The notes under the pieces are model-generated. The model made no database searches and was not told where the DNA came from. It saw only the letters and a program-made list of their open reading frames with translations. A stretch of DNA of 64,000 bases from Boletus sp. NGJ (lineage: Eukaryota > Basidiomycota > Agaricomycetes > Boletales > Boletaceae), in contig JAGTXK010000055.1 in assembly GCA_019096195.1 (NCBI GenBank), positions 1,116,001 through 1,180,000 of the forward strand, given 5' to 3'. This document shows, piece after piece, positions 37,156-49,282 of this stretch. The position numbers and the translations under genes are program-made. Position 1 is the first letter of the stretch. Every line of letters begins with the position of its first letter.

Positions 37156-39648
37156 TCAACTCCGATTAGCCGTTCCCATCCCGGTTTTGCCCCAAATTTC
37201 GATAGCATTTTGGTCCCCGGAATTGAGCGCATTTTTGAGAGACAGTTCGGCGTATCCGGCCTCATAATCTAAACCTCCAAGGTTGGCTCCAGCACCCACA
37301 AGGGTATCTACAATATCCTCGTGTCCCTGGCGAGCCGCCTACAATGAGTTGAGTCTAATCAGCAGAACGCAAGCTACAGCAGAGAATGCGCTGACATAAT
37401 ACAAGGCAGTATGTCCAAGAGCATCTCTGAGGTGCACGAGTGCGCCGGATTTTAGCAACCAAATGACGCTGGCGGTATTCCCGATCAGTGCTGCCACCTG
37501 TAGAGGAGAACGACCAGAGCCAGCTTCAAGGCAATTCACAATGCCTCCTGGAATAGAGGCTGGTGTTATATCTTCCGCCTCCCACGTAGCCGCGGTGGAT
37601 ATGCAAAACTTTAAGCTCTGTATGTCATTGCGGGCAGCAGCAAGGTGGATAAGCAAGGGAAGGAGGGCTGCTTCAGTCGATGCTGTCTCGCTAGCGGTGT
37701 CAGACCATGACGCAGCAACATCCTGAGCATCGTCCCCCACGGATGCAGAGAATGTGATTTTTGGTATTTGGTGCACCGAACTTGAACTAGAAAGTCGTAC
37801 AAATTGTGTTAAAAGTTCTTGAATGTTCGGTAGGTCAGGTGCAACCGTCGGCGGTCGGTTTGGCGGCGAGAGTGTGGGACGGGTGAGTTCACCGCGTAGT
37901 GGCATGCTGATTAGTTCCCTAATTTGATTAACGCTAAGTTCGGGCTTGGATAAAAGGTAAGCGAGTTTCGTGAGGGCGCACTGTTGATCAAGTCCTTAGC
38001 GTTGTAATATAAGTATAAGTGCAGTCTGAGGGTTGTGTTACCTCTGGTGTCATATCCCCACCCGCAACAACGCCCACCTTCTGGAGGGTTCTGCCAGTCT
38101 CATATGCGCCGGAGACAGAACCCTTCAAACACTGTGTTATCGCAACAATGACAATTCCCGAGTCGCATGCCTGCTTGAGAGCTGCCATCAGATCGGACCT
38201 CTGTGGTGCATTGCCGGCGCCAAAGGTCTCGAGTACGATACCACGGGTTGGCGGAGCTAGAAATGCATGGATAGTGGCATCACTCATTCCGGGGAACAGG
38301 CGGAGATTCGCTGCAATGCAATAAGGAATGAAAATTGGTAAGCTGGTTTGAGCACCTACCAACGTAGGGACTCATTTCTGCAAACGCAGATACAATCAGT
38401 AGGGCTCATGATGAAAGATAATTAAGCAACCTTTATGAGCTCTGAAGCGACGTAAGTTCGTTTGTCTCAACACTTCATTCCAGTTCACCACGATATCGAT
38501 CCCAACTATATTGGAGGGCATGAAAATATAACATCAGTGAGTATAGACCAACGAAATACGAGACAGACCATTGACTAGGGGAGGAAAGTCTGGACTGTGA
38601 AAAGCGTTCAGATCGTAGGAAGATATTTTCGAGACTCGATTCCCGCGATAAAGAGTATGATTAAAGTATAGGCTACACTCTAGAAACGATGAACATACAC
38701 ACATGACCGGACGATGGAAAGTACCTGGTATAATATAATGCCCTGCGATAGTCAATGCCCCGAGAAGATTATCTACAGCATCGTTTCGAAGCTGGGAGAG
38801 GGATATTTGCGCGCCAGTTAGAATCTATGACAAAACAAACAACGAGGGCTTTCGTGGGATCCTTCATCTGGGACAGCTGGGAGGGAACTGACCACAGTTT
38901 TTCCAAGGTCTTCGAGCAAGAAACTCAGCGCGCTGGATGAATAAGACATGGTATCTGTTCCATGAAGAACCACGAACGCATCGAAATCCATGTAGTTGAG
39001 CTCTATCTCCGTCGCTATACGAATCCAGTCTGCGGGAGGTCAGGGGAGAGCTGTGCTTCGCAAGAATGAATGTCACATGCACCATTGATCTCGATATTGC
39101 TGCTATCCAGCAGAGGATCCCACTGACGTCCTTGTTTGTCATTGGATTGTCTCATCAACCCTATCACATACCTCGAGAATAGCATACCGGATGCGCTTCC
39201 CACTACTGAGGCCAGGCGCAACACTTCTGGGAGTAACCAAGCAAGGAAGCCTTGCTTGATAGGTATCGTCTGAAATCCTTTCGCATTGAATGGTATCTAT
39301 GGGCACGTTACTCGCGTCGGGAGCAAGTGTTGGTACTCTGCCGATAGGACGCGATGACTTGACCCATAGGGTGGGGTGGGGGACACCGGAAGTGGGGGGA
39401 AGAGGTGTCTCTGTGACGGATGGGCTGGACTTGCCACTGGTCGACCATTCTCTGTAGCCTTTGACGGAGCTTGCGTGTGAAAAGAGGGAATCTTGGAGAG
39501 GATCATGAAACCGCTTCTGACTTCTGAGCGTCTCTGTGAGGAAGAAGGGTTCGGGTACGTATCCCTGGGCGCCAACGAGCATTCCGATTGTTCCACCGGT
39601 GTATATGACGAGCACCCTGGCCTCGTCTGAGGAATGTGAAAGCTCCAT
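37156..39648 (-). CDS. Cytoplasmic type I L-asparaginase with C-terminal ankyrin repeats (ASPG-like)
   Basis: The ATG at 39648 gives MELSHSSDEARVLVIYTGGT, with the catalytic threonine motif YTGGTIGM. A second active-site block, FVVLHGTDTMSYSSSALSF, follows, then GKTVILTGAQ-type sequence, SLYFNHTLYRGNRVSKISS, GIVLETFGAGNAPQ and GVVAGGDMTPE. After the catalytic domain come ankyrin-like repeats (GRSPLQVAALIGNTASVIWLL, DALGHTALYYAARQGHEDIV). It ends GTANRS at TGA 37156-37158. This fusion resembles human ASPG, which shows asparaginase and lysophospholipase activity. Hydrolysis of asparagine to aspartate and ammonia is the likely reaction. The gene is divergent from TRP5 with 103 bp between starts. 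Confidence 0.9.
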
Positions 39649-39751
39649 GATGGTATGTATGTGCAACGAGCATCTGGCACAAGCAAACTAGAGCATTGAA
39701 AGATGGTCCAATCAAACTCCGACAAATAGTACTAACTGTTACGACGACTCC
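39649..39751. promoter_or_regulatory. 103-bp bidirectional promoter between asparaginase and TRP5
   Basis: Start codons at 39648 (minus) and 39752 (plus) leave 103 bp. A CCAAT box lies at 39708-39712, 40 bp before the TRP5 ATG. CCAAT boxes in fungi are bound by the Hap/CBC complex, which can act in both directions. Confidence 0.6.
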
Positions 39752-42404
39752 ATGGAAGCCATCAGGTCTGTTTTCGAATCCAAAAAGACCAATGTACATC
39801 TATTTCGTGGGACATAGTAGGGAGCACCACTAACCAACGGGACAGGGGACTTGTGCTCTGGTGACCTTTGTCACCGCAGGGTATCCGAGATCAGCCGACA
39901 CTGTTCCCATATGTCTCGCCATGCAAAAGGGTGGAGTAGACATCATTGAACTTGGGGTTCCTTTCTCAGACCCAATCGCCGATGGCCCTGCCATTCAAGA
40001 GACTAACACGGTTTGCCGAATCTCCTTTTGCTTCTCTACTTTCGTATTGAAGTTGCCAGATTGCGGTTCACAATGCCATTGATTATGCTACCGTGCTTGG
40101 TCAAGTTAGAGAGGCACGTCAACAGGGTCTTACCGTTCCCGTATTGCTCATGGGTTAGTTGCTACTCCCACCCACTCCAAATCGTCATGTCGCTCAATCC
40201 TGTGGCCTGCAGGTTATTACAATCCCATGATCGCCTATGGGGAAGAAAAGGCCATTCATGATGCAAGAGAGGCTGGTGCCAATGGCTTTATCATGGTAGA
40301 CCTCCCACCTGAAGAAGCCATCAGCTTCAGGGGAAAGTGCCAAAGAGCCGAGTATGTCACCCGACCGCCCTCCAGGTCCTACACTTGAATGATAACGATG
40401 ATTTCTAGCATGTCCTATGTCCCACTTATAGCTCCTTCGACATCCTTGAACCGCATTAAATTTCTCGCATCCATTGCGGACTCTTTCATTTACGTAGTTT
40501 CCAGGGTATGTCTGATCTATATTTCGTCACTGATTCTGAACCATCCACAGATGGGTACTACCGGATCGTCTGTCCAAGGTAGTATCAATAGCAAGCTCCC
40601 TGACATCGTCGCCCGTGTCCGAGAGTATACCTCCATTCCTATCGCGGTTGGTTTCGGTGTCGCCACGCGGGCCCACTTTGAGTATGTTCAGAGTGCTGGT
40701 GCCGATGGCGCGGTCATTGGTAGTCGTCTGGTCTCTATAATCAAGGAAGGATCTTTGGACGACATTCCACACGCGGTAGAATCGTTCTGCCGTGAAATCA
40801 GCCAGGGTGGATCTTCTCCACCAGTGCGGGCCCCGCCAACCACATTGACATCGGCTCCTTCCCACTTGGAGAAGATAACCTTTCAAGTTGCAACTAATTC
40901 CCTCCCACCAAGGTTCGGGCAGTTTGGGGGGCAATTCGTTCCGGAGGCATTGTTTGAATGTCTCCTCGAACTCGAGGAAGCACACAAAACAGCTCTCAGC
41001 GATCCCGCATTTTGGAAGGAATTTGAAAGCTACTATGATTATATGAATCGTCCTTCGAAATTGTATTTTGCAGAGTCCCTGACAAAGCATGCCGGTGGTG
41101 CTCGAATCTGGCTGAAACGAGAAGATCTGTACGTACGATTATAGCTGCCTATATCTTTCAGCTGACAATTCACATAGTAACCATACAGGTTCACACAAGA
41201 TTAACAATGCCATTGGCCAGGCAAGTGGCCCACTCTGGACGATCACTGTGGTGTTGAGATTGACAATACACAGATACTGCTCGCCAAACGTTTGGGCAAG
41301 AAGCGAATCATTGCAGAGACCGGTGCCGGACAGCATGGTGTCGCAACTGCGACTGTGTGCGCCAGATTCGGATTGGAATGTGTCGTGTACATGGGTTCGG
41401 AGGACGTAAGACGTCAGGCACTGAATGTCTTCCGGATGAAAATGCTGGGTGCGACGGTGAGTTATCGGTCCCTTGGCCGTGCTTAATCCCTGGATGTTCG
41501 TTTCAAAGGTTGTTCCAGTTGAGTCGGGATCTCGGACGCTCAAGGACGCAGTCAACGAAGCATTGCGTGACTGGGTAACCAACTTATCTAGCACACATTA
41601 TCTCGTTGGGTCATGCATTGGACCCCATCCTTTTCCTACCATCGTTCGGGATTTCCAAAAAGTAATAGGCAAGGAAATCAAGTCGCAGCTTCACGAAAAC
41701 AGAGGAAAACTTCCCGATGTCGTTGTCGCGTGTGTTGGCGGTGGGAGTAATGCGATTGGCACATTCTATGACTTTATACCCGACAAGGACGTCCGATTGG
41801 TCGGTGTGGAAGCTGGTGGAGAAGGTTTGTATTCCAATATGTTTTGGCGAATCGCGAACTGACAACAGGAGGACAGGTCTCGATGGAGATCGGCACAGTG
41901 CCACGCTTTCCAAAGGAAAACCTGGCGTGCTTCATGGCGTGCGGACGTATATCCTACAGTCTAACGTAGGTCAGATCATCGAGACACACTCCGTCAGTGC
42001 GGGCCTGGATTACCCCGGAGTTGGACCAGAGCACGCTTGGCTGAAGGAATCTGGCCGCGCAGAGTACGTAGCTGCGACAGACGAAGAAGCATTGAGAGGG
42101 TTCCGCCTTATCACGCAACTCGAAGGAATTATTCCCGGTCAGTCGATGTCTCATGTCGTTGAATGATCGCTAAAGGGAGGTTAAGCGCTGGAGTCATCGC
42201 ACGCTATCTGGGAAGGGGTTCGCCAGGCGAAGATGCTCACGAAAGAGGCGGATTTAGTTATAGTGAGCTGTTTTTTGAATCGATGTGGTGGACTAAGCTG
42301 AATTTTGCCGGTAGTGTCTGTCTGGGAGGGGTGATAAAGATGTTGAACAGATTTCTGAGTTGCTTCCTGGGAAGTGGGCAGATAAACTGGACTGGCATGT
42401 TTGA
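39752..42404 (+). CDS. TRP5: Tryptophan synthase (fused alpha and beta chains)
   Basis: The bifunctional fungal enzyme for the last two steps of tryptophan synthesis. The first exon is [14 protein letters not shown]. The alpha part has [64 protein letters not shown], then [20 protein letters not shown] and [15 protein letters not shown] linker leads to the beta part: [19 protein letters not shown], then [14 protein letters not shown] holding the pyridoxal-phosphate lysine, [34 protein letters not shown] and [19 protein letters not shown]. The last exon ends ADKLDWHV at TGA 42402-42404. About nine short introns. Alpha-beta order and length (about 700 residues) are standard for fungi. Confidence 0.96.
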
Positions 42405-42579
42405 GCGAATCGTCGGAGGGTAGCATATCATAGAAATTTAAGTCTGCCAGACGTCCTTTGTCGTTGACCACGTTGCTCTTTATGGAAAGTTAGGGGATTA
42501 CTAGCACTGGCAACAGCGCCGCTGGCCGTGACTCATACCTTGCGAATTCCCCCATCTGAGCCCAAGAAGTTCGTAGACA

Positions 42580-43993
42580 ATGGCCACAGATCCTTCAGTC
42601 GCAGCAAGTCAAAGAGCTGTTGAAAATCTTGCAGCTAAGCTTCGGAGACGGTCGGTAGAGTTCTTCTGTTCCAGAACCCCAAGTTCCGAACCCTCTCTGC
42701 TCCATAGGCAGGTTGTCGGATCCCGAGAAACAGCGCTAGAAACCATCCTCGTCCTCCGTCAAGTTGTCTCCAAGGCTCGGTTTTCCAATATCGACCAGCT
42801 GGTTGAAATCATCCGCTCCGTGGGCCGAAAATTAGTGGATGCCCAGCCCAAAGGTATGTATGGTCCTCTCCGTGCATACGTAGGATCGAAATCTGACCTT
42901 TATTTTCCATGTCAGAGTACACGGTAGGAAACACTGTTCGGAAAGTTTTGCATCACATCCGAGAGGAATATCATACGGCATCCCAAGGGACTACAGCCCC
43001 GCCGACCTCGAAACCTACGTTTTCGATTGCAAAATTTGTCTCCCAAGGACAGCCCCGTAAGCAGGCTACCCCTCAAAAGACTTCCCACGAGGAGCGAGGT
43101 ACCTTAAAGGAAAACAACCCTGATGATCCCGATGCATTTGCTCGAACGCTGAAGCCTGTACTCATGGAGGCTATACAAGATGTCTTTGACGAGCTTGAAA
43201 CCGTATACGATAACATATCCAAGAATGCAAAAGATCACATACACTCCGAGTATGTTGTCCCTTTATTGATCTCTTGGTGCACGCCGGGCTCAGATAGCAT
43301 GTCTCCAGTGAGATCATCCTCACAATAGGAAAGTCAAGCACAGTAGTGGCATTCTTGAAGTCGGCCGCTCCTCATCGGAAATATACTGTAATCGTCGCAG
43401 AGACCGCTCCAACGTCAGTACTTCCTCTGTTTTATTGCAATGCGAATTCCGACTCTTGCCTGGTTGATAGATACAGCGGCCACGAGATGGCCGAGTCACT
43501 CTCGTCGGCAGGCATATCCACAGTCCTTGTTCCCGATTCTTCGATATATGCTCTTATGTCGCGAATAAACAAGGTCATACTTGGCGCGCATGCCATTCTT
43601 GCTAATGGCGGGATGTTCGCCATTACAGGATCACTCATGGCCGCTACGGCTGCTCGCGCGCACAGCACCCCGGTCGTTGTCTGTGCAGGACAATTCAAGC
43701 TTACCCCTCAGTGGAATCTATACCATGAATATGGTGCACTTGATTTTGGAGACCCCAGTAGCGTCCTTGGATTTGAAGAGGGCGATTTGGTGGATAAAGT
43801 GGATGTCATAAATCCATTCTATGACTATGTGCGACCAGAGATGATCGATGCATATGTTACAAACGAGTCAGTCTCTTGTGCATCTGTCTCTACTTTTACT
43901 TGTACCAACCATCTTCGCAGTGGCGATCATCCACCGTCATCGGTTTACCGACTCATCAAGGAGGCTTACGATGACGAAGACTATGAGCTTTAG
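42580..43993 (+). CDS. GCD7: Translation initiation factor eIF2B subunit beta
   Basis: The regulatory beta subunit of the eIF2 guanine-nucleotide exchange factor. It starts MATDPSVAASQRAVENLAAK. The first intron (42652-42710) joins KLRRR to QVVGSRETALETILVLRQVV. Later blocks are EYTVGNTVRKVLHHIREEY, DEIILTIGKSSTVVAFLKSA, VIVAETAPTYSGHEMAESLS, MSRINKVILGAHAILANGGM then FAITGSLMAATAARAHSTPV, FGDPSSVLGFEEGDL and INPFYDYVRPEMIDAYVTNE. The tail is SSVYRLIKEAYDDEDYEL. These are the family's shared C-terminal Rossmann domain features (alpha, beta and delta subunits); the closest resemblance is to beta. It follows TRP5 in the same direction. Confidence 0.92.
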
Positions 43994-44050
43994 CAGAGCT
44001 GTGGGATATGAACCTTCCAGTACATTGGAGTACTGGTCAATCCTGCATGA

Positions 44051-46983
44051 TTACTTTGCTTTGGTGCTCAAAATGTCGAAGAAGGCTTCCTGTGGCAGAT
44101 CCACACTACCTATCCGCTTCATACGACGCTTGCTTTCCTTCTGGTTCTCGAGGTGTTTCATCTTGCGTTCGTAATGACCTGTAGAACAATACTTTAGCAG
44201 GGCAACCAGTCCTCACCTAATAATGCGCACCTCCATACAAACCCGCCGTGACATCGGCACGCAGTGCTTTCAATGTTTCGCGAGCGATGATCTTTTTCCC
44301 GATAGCTGCCTGAATTGGCACCTCAAACAGTTGACGGGGAATAACCTTGTCTAGTTGTAATCAACGTAGGAGCGAGCTAACCAAAAATATGAGCACTCAC
44401 GCAACTTCTTGACCCACGTCCTTCCAACTTCTTGCTGGGCAGATCGGTGCACGATTAACGCAAGGGCATCCACTGGTTTTCCGTTCAGGAGAAAGACCAT
44501 CTTGTTTGAAATCAATCGAGCTGAAGCCATAACACCCGGTACCTTTCTCACCTTGGATAAATTGCTCTGCTTATACCCGACATTTTCATAACTGTGATTG
44601 TCAGTTCATGCCGGTCTAGAGAACTAAAAAAATGCAGGGGTTACACACTCGAAACTTGCGTATCCCGAACTCTTGCTCTTCAGTTTGTCGAAGAAGTCGG
44701 TAACGATCTCGCTCAAGGGGACTGTGCATGTCAAGATAATGCGAGCGGATTTGGTTGCACCAGCGTCTAAATAACGATGATCCAAGTCTTCTGCACGGTG
44801 CGCAAAACATAGCTCCATCATCTCGCCAAGGTAATCTGTGCAAATTCAGCAATGACAGAAAACATAGGACAAACGATGCAAACCTTCGGGAACAATGATT
44901 GTTGCTTTGACCACTGGTTCTTGAACCTCTTTGACGCCTGAGGAAGAGTCTGAAAGTTCCGGGAACTCCGTAGGATTGCTAACGAAGACGATCTTGTCTT
45001 TGTAAATGACTGTCAAATCTCATTATTAGCTGCCGTAGTCTAGGTGACAGGGACAGAACACCTTTGTAAGGTACGGTAGGAGCGGTAACGATAATGTTTG
45101 CGTCGTACTCATCCTCCAGACGCTGGCGGAAGACGTCCATGTGCAAAGTCCCGAGAAATCCGAGACGGCAACCTTGCCCCAACGCGGAGGATGATTCACG
45201 TTGGACCGAGACACTTCGGTCAGTAAGCGTTAGCTGGACATAATATACTTGTTGAGAGGTGAAGTGAAAAGTGTAAGAGTCAGTTACGCACGCGTTTGAC
45301 AGATTCTTCGAGTTTGATAAAGTCGTTCGTGTCTACAGGAAAGATGCCGGCATAGACCTGGGGGCTGTGAGTATTAGGTTGCGGGAAGCAAGGCGTGCCT
45401 ACCATGGCCTTCGCAGGTCGAAAACCCGGCATTGGGTCCACTGGCGCACCGACTCGGTAGAGAGTATCTCCGACATACGCTTGATGATCACCTGAGTGAC
45501 AACTCCAGTAAAAAAGCAGCTCCACCAACCTTCCGACGATTCTTTCATGTTACAAGCTATGTAACCGACTTGTCCAGGTCGCAAGCTCGCGGTAGGAAGC
45601 TCTTCCGGGTGCATGATACCAACTTCCTGTACTTCATATTTCTTCCGAGTGTGGCAAGACGCAATTTTATCACCTGTCAGCACGAAAACAAGATCCCAAA
45701 TATTGAACATAGATTTTCAAGTGTATGTTATCCTGTATATACCTTTACGAATCGTCCCATTGTGAAGGCTCACGAGAGAGATGACGCCTCGATATCGATC
45801 ATAACTAAAATGGTTTCATGTCGGCAAGTAGAATCACCGATCAAGTACTCACTGAGAGTCAAATAACAAAGCCTTCAGAGGTCTCTCCACGGATGCGGAT
45901 GGAGGAGGTATTCGTTCAACGATAGCTCTAAGCACGGCCTCCACGCCCTGACCAGTTTTCGCTGAAATCTGCAATATATCAACAGGATCTACACCAAAAG
46001 TAGACTGCAATTGTAAAGCGACGCGTTCGGGTTGTGATGCAGGCATATCTATCTGCGTTGACGTCCGTTGAGGAGCATGAATGACCAATGGGACTCGAAA
46101 ACGCGGACCTTGTTGAGAACAGGGATGATAGTCAGGCCTCTCTCCTTGGCGATGTGAAATACGGAGATGGATTGCGCCTGAACACCTTGCGTGGCATCTA
46201 CCAGCAAAAGCGCGCCTTGGGAAGCTGCCAGAGAACGGGAGACTTCCCATGAAAAGTCAACATGTCCCTGATGCGAGGTCAGAGGAAGTTTTAAGTATCC
46301 TCTATGGGAAACTTACGGGGGTGTCAATGAGATTGAGAAGATATTTCTTCGAATTGACGGCATGCATCATACTGACGGAGAAAAATGAGGTAGCTCCCTT
46401 GCACGTGAAATGGATATTCACCTCGCCGTCTGAGCCTTGACTATGCGCTACATGAGTGAGCTTGATTTCTCACCGAATCTAAGGTACCTCACCGGTAATT
46501 CCGCGCTCTCGCTCGACTTTGAGTTTGTCCAGAACTTGCTGGTTGGAACCAAAGGTTTTCTTTGGAATGGTGCCTGTAAGCTAAACGTGTGTTGACAGAA
46601 TGACATGCGGGGAGCTGCGCGCGATTGTACCTCTAGTAGTCTGACCACAGAGGTAAGGTGAGCACGCCCATGAGACGACAAAGTTGACTGACCGGTCGGC
46701 CAAGGTGGATTTACCATGGTCTAGAGTGAGTGTGAGTGAGTATGACTACACAGATGTGACAGAAGAAAGATACCGATGTGAGCAATGATGGAAAAGTTCC
46801 TGCAGGAACGGCGTGTTTCGCTGACCGTAATTTGACCGAGGAGACATACCTTATGGAGTCGCACGGAAACTGAGCGGTATCAATAGCCCTCTGGATGTCA
46901 GCGAGGATGGATGAGGAGAGGGAGAAGGAGCGAGATAAAGAGAGGTGTGGATTGAAGCAGCGTTGGCGGCATACCGGAAGCAT
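44051..46983 (-). CDS. GUF1: Mitochondrial translation GTPase GUF1 (EF4/LepA)
   Basis: A ribosome-back-translocating GTPase that supports mitochondrial protein synthesis. It starts at ATG 46983 with [19 protein letters not shown], an import presequence, then the switch region [10 protein letters not shown] (G1), [27 protein letters not shown] (G3) and IPVLNKVDLP (G4). Later are [57 protein letters not shown] and [18 protein letters not shown]. The LepA-specific C-terminal domain ends [17 protein letters not shown] and [10 protein letters not shown] with TAA at 44051-44053. About a dozen introns. The tail contains the family's basic residues. Confidence 0.94.
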
Positions 46984-47064
46984 AGCACGACTCGGAGATG
47001 GTCGATGCTAACCTACTTGAACTAATATACTCAAAAGTATACTATTGCTTAGTCAGACACCACC
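46984..47064. promoter_or_regulatory. 81-bp bidirectional promoter between GUF1 and CWF18
   Basis: Start codons at 46983 (minus) and 47065 (plus) leave 81 bp, the tightest head-to-head gap in the window. It is AT-rich in the middle (aatatactcaaaagtatact), but no firm element could be assigned. Confidence 0.55.
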
Positions 47065-47734
47065 ATGTCTCTCCAAGAGGCGTCCGAGGCGCGCAAGGTG
47101 CGGCTGGTGGCACTCAGAAACAGAAAGGAGGGACGCTCAGAAGCTGACAATGGGTACGAGGCTGGACGTCGCTCTGCGACCAGCGTTTGCTAACGCGTGT
47201 GTGCAGTGGATCGGTGCTACTGAGCCGAAACTTTGACCCAGAAACACGGACGCTGAGGAAGCACACACAAAATGGAAGATTGACCCAAGATACTGTCGAA
47301 AGGAACGTTGAAGGTATGGCGGAAAGGGTCATTGCGGAGGATGAACAACGCAGAGCACAGGAGCTTGTGGGTGGTGACACACGCCAAGACTGTGCACAGC
47401 TGAGCGTTTGCAGGACGTGTTCAACATTGCGCCGAAACGGCCGAACTGGGATCTCAAGAGGGAGACAGAGAAGAAGCTTGCGAGGCTCGAGAGAAAGACA
47501 CAAGAGGCAATCCACACGCTGATCAGTGAGTGGCTGCTTCGAACACTTGACACGATATGACATGGGCGAGCAGGACAACGACTAGCGGCACAAAAGGGGC
47601 AATCGGAGGACGTGCTGGGGGCGATGAATGCGCAGGAACGGGCATTTGAGGAGGAGGAGGAGGAGGAGAGGAAGAGAGGAGGAGGAGGATTAGTAGCAGT
47701 GTGGACTGATTGTGACTGTGTTTGGCACGTGTGA
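47065..47734 (+). CDS. Cwf18-type spliceosome protein (CCDC12 homologue)
   Basis: A small NTC-associated splicing factor. The start MSLQEASEARKVRLVALRNR is charged and helical; FDPETRTLRK is the family's core motif. Next exons give VERNVEGMAERVIAEDEQRR and DVFNIAPKRPNWDLKRETEK followed by KLARLERKTQEAIHTLI, the conserved Cwf18 pattern. The C-terminus is Gln-rich then a run of seven Glu residues, ending at TGA 47732-47734. The gene is followed after 20 bp by the start of elongin A on the same strand. Confidence 0.88.
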
Positions 47735-47754
47735 TCGTATTAAAAGCAGCGTCA

Positions 47755-49018
47755 ATGCGCTCCAACTTGCCTTCCCCAATGGCCTCAGACTCTGAACCCG
47801 CTCTCCGTCGAGTCCCTTCTCTCGTATCTTACTGCCAGCGTGGTGAGCAGCCCATCTCCCGCTCCTACCTCGCCCCAGTGCTCACCCCTTCTTCTCCTTA
47901 GTCCTTTCGGCCCACGCGGACGGTATGTCCTTCCCGCTCTGCTCCTCCTCTTCCATCTCATCACCTCAGCAGCCATAACTTGTCTCGGCGACGATGTACG
48001 GTACGATGTTATTAAACCCGTGCTCGAGTGCTGCTCTGCAGATACCTTGCTCCGCTTGGAGCAATCCTCTCCGGTCAGTGCGTCTCGCTTCATCACAGCC
48101 TCATCTCATCCTTGATGCAGTATCTTGAACAAGACACCTCAGGCACGTTCTCGCTCAGCGCTAAATTCGCTTCCTTTCGTCTCTGACTTGACTTCATCAG
48201 ACCTCTGGGAACGTCTGTGCTTCAAGTCTTATCCTTTGCTTGCCGAACAACTCGCACGAAATGTTGACGAGCAACCTGAATCTTGGCGCGATCAATATTT
48301 TGTATGTTCCCGTCCCAACATAGGTCTAGAACACCTTCTCACACACCCGCACACAGCTTCTTCGCGAGGCCGAGGCCCACCGACTTGAAGAGGTTGCGTC
48401 AAGGCTCAGAAACCAGCGCATGGAGGCAGCTGAGCGGAAGAAGGAACGGGAGGTCAAATTGACCGACAAGTTACCACCTACTAGGCGCGCGCGCACTACA
48501 TGTAGGCGTTTCATTCTGCTGGCTTTTGCCCAACTGACACACACCCTCCAGGGGGAACATCTAACCAGCCAAAGTCTCTGTTTCAGAAAACGAAGAGCGA
48601 AGCGACTAAACTCCGAAGGTCCCTGTATGCTCCCCGGCTAGCCCCCCAAACACACCACAGCAAGGTACACCGCCTTACCACAGCAAGCCCACTTGCGGCT
48701 TCGTCGACGAAACCTGTCAATAGTCGGATAACTGTCAAAACCGTCTCGGTCAGTCGCCCCTCGGTTTCGACGCCACAAACGACATCTCGTCCTGTTCAAT
48801 CCATGAACTCGGCAGATCCTGCTTCCCAGAAGGGCCATCTTTCACCACAACCGCCATCTCCTGCTCGCATCCCATCACAGGCCACTGATCCTCGTCCTTC
48901 CAAGCCACCGATACAAAAGAAGGATCCAATGGCAACGTTATTCATGCCAAAGCACCGTGCCCTCTCACAGCTCCCCTCTCAAGCGGGTAATAATAGTCGC
49001 AGCGTGCCTGCTCGGTGA
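47755..49018 (+). CDS. ELA1: Elongin A (RNA polymerase II transcription factor SIII subunit A)
   Basis: The start is at ATG 47755, or at the in-frame ATG 47779. The elongin A domain is clear after joining short exons: RRVPSLVSYCQRVLSAHADA, DVRYDVIKPVLECCSADTLL then RLEQSSPYLEQDT, and DLWERLCFKSYPLLAEQLAR followed by ESWRDQYF. The rest is a Lys/Glu-rich helix and a Ser/Pro/Thr-rich disordered tail ending NNSRSVPAR. Elongin A pairs with elongin C (Elc1) in fungi and promotes ubiquitylation of stalled RNA polymerase II. The first coding exon lies only 20 bp downstream of the Cwf18 stop, so its promoter must overlap that gene. Confidence 0.87.
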
Positions 49019-49181
49019 CACGATCGCATGTGATGTTACCATTGAACACGCCCTGAATATACCGGTGTACTACTTATTGGGGGTGTCGTAATGTCCATGT
49101 GTCGCCAAGAAGTAAGCGTTTAGATTTTGTTGTTGTATCCTATGTAGCACCATAGATTTATGCATCCCTAGCTACGGTATT

Positions 49182-49193
49182 CCCCCCCCCCCC
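49182..49193. repeat. Run of 12 C
   Basis: A homopolymer tract of 12 C in the gap between the 3' ends of elongin A (+) and ADE4 (-). It has no apparent function and may vary in length. Confidence 0.7.
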
Positions 49194-49282
49194 TTCTTCG
49201 TATTACTATGATTTTTATTGAGAGGCAAGGAGACTTCTAAGTTGGCGCATATAAAGCATAGATGTTGCTTATTCTACGGTCA

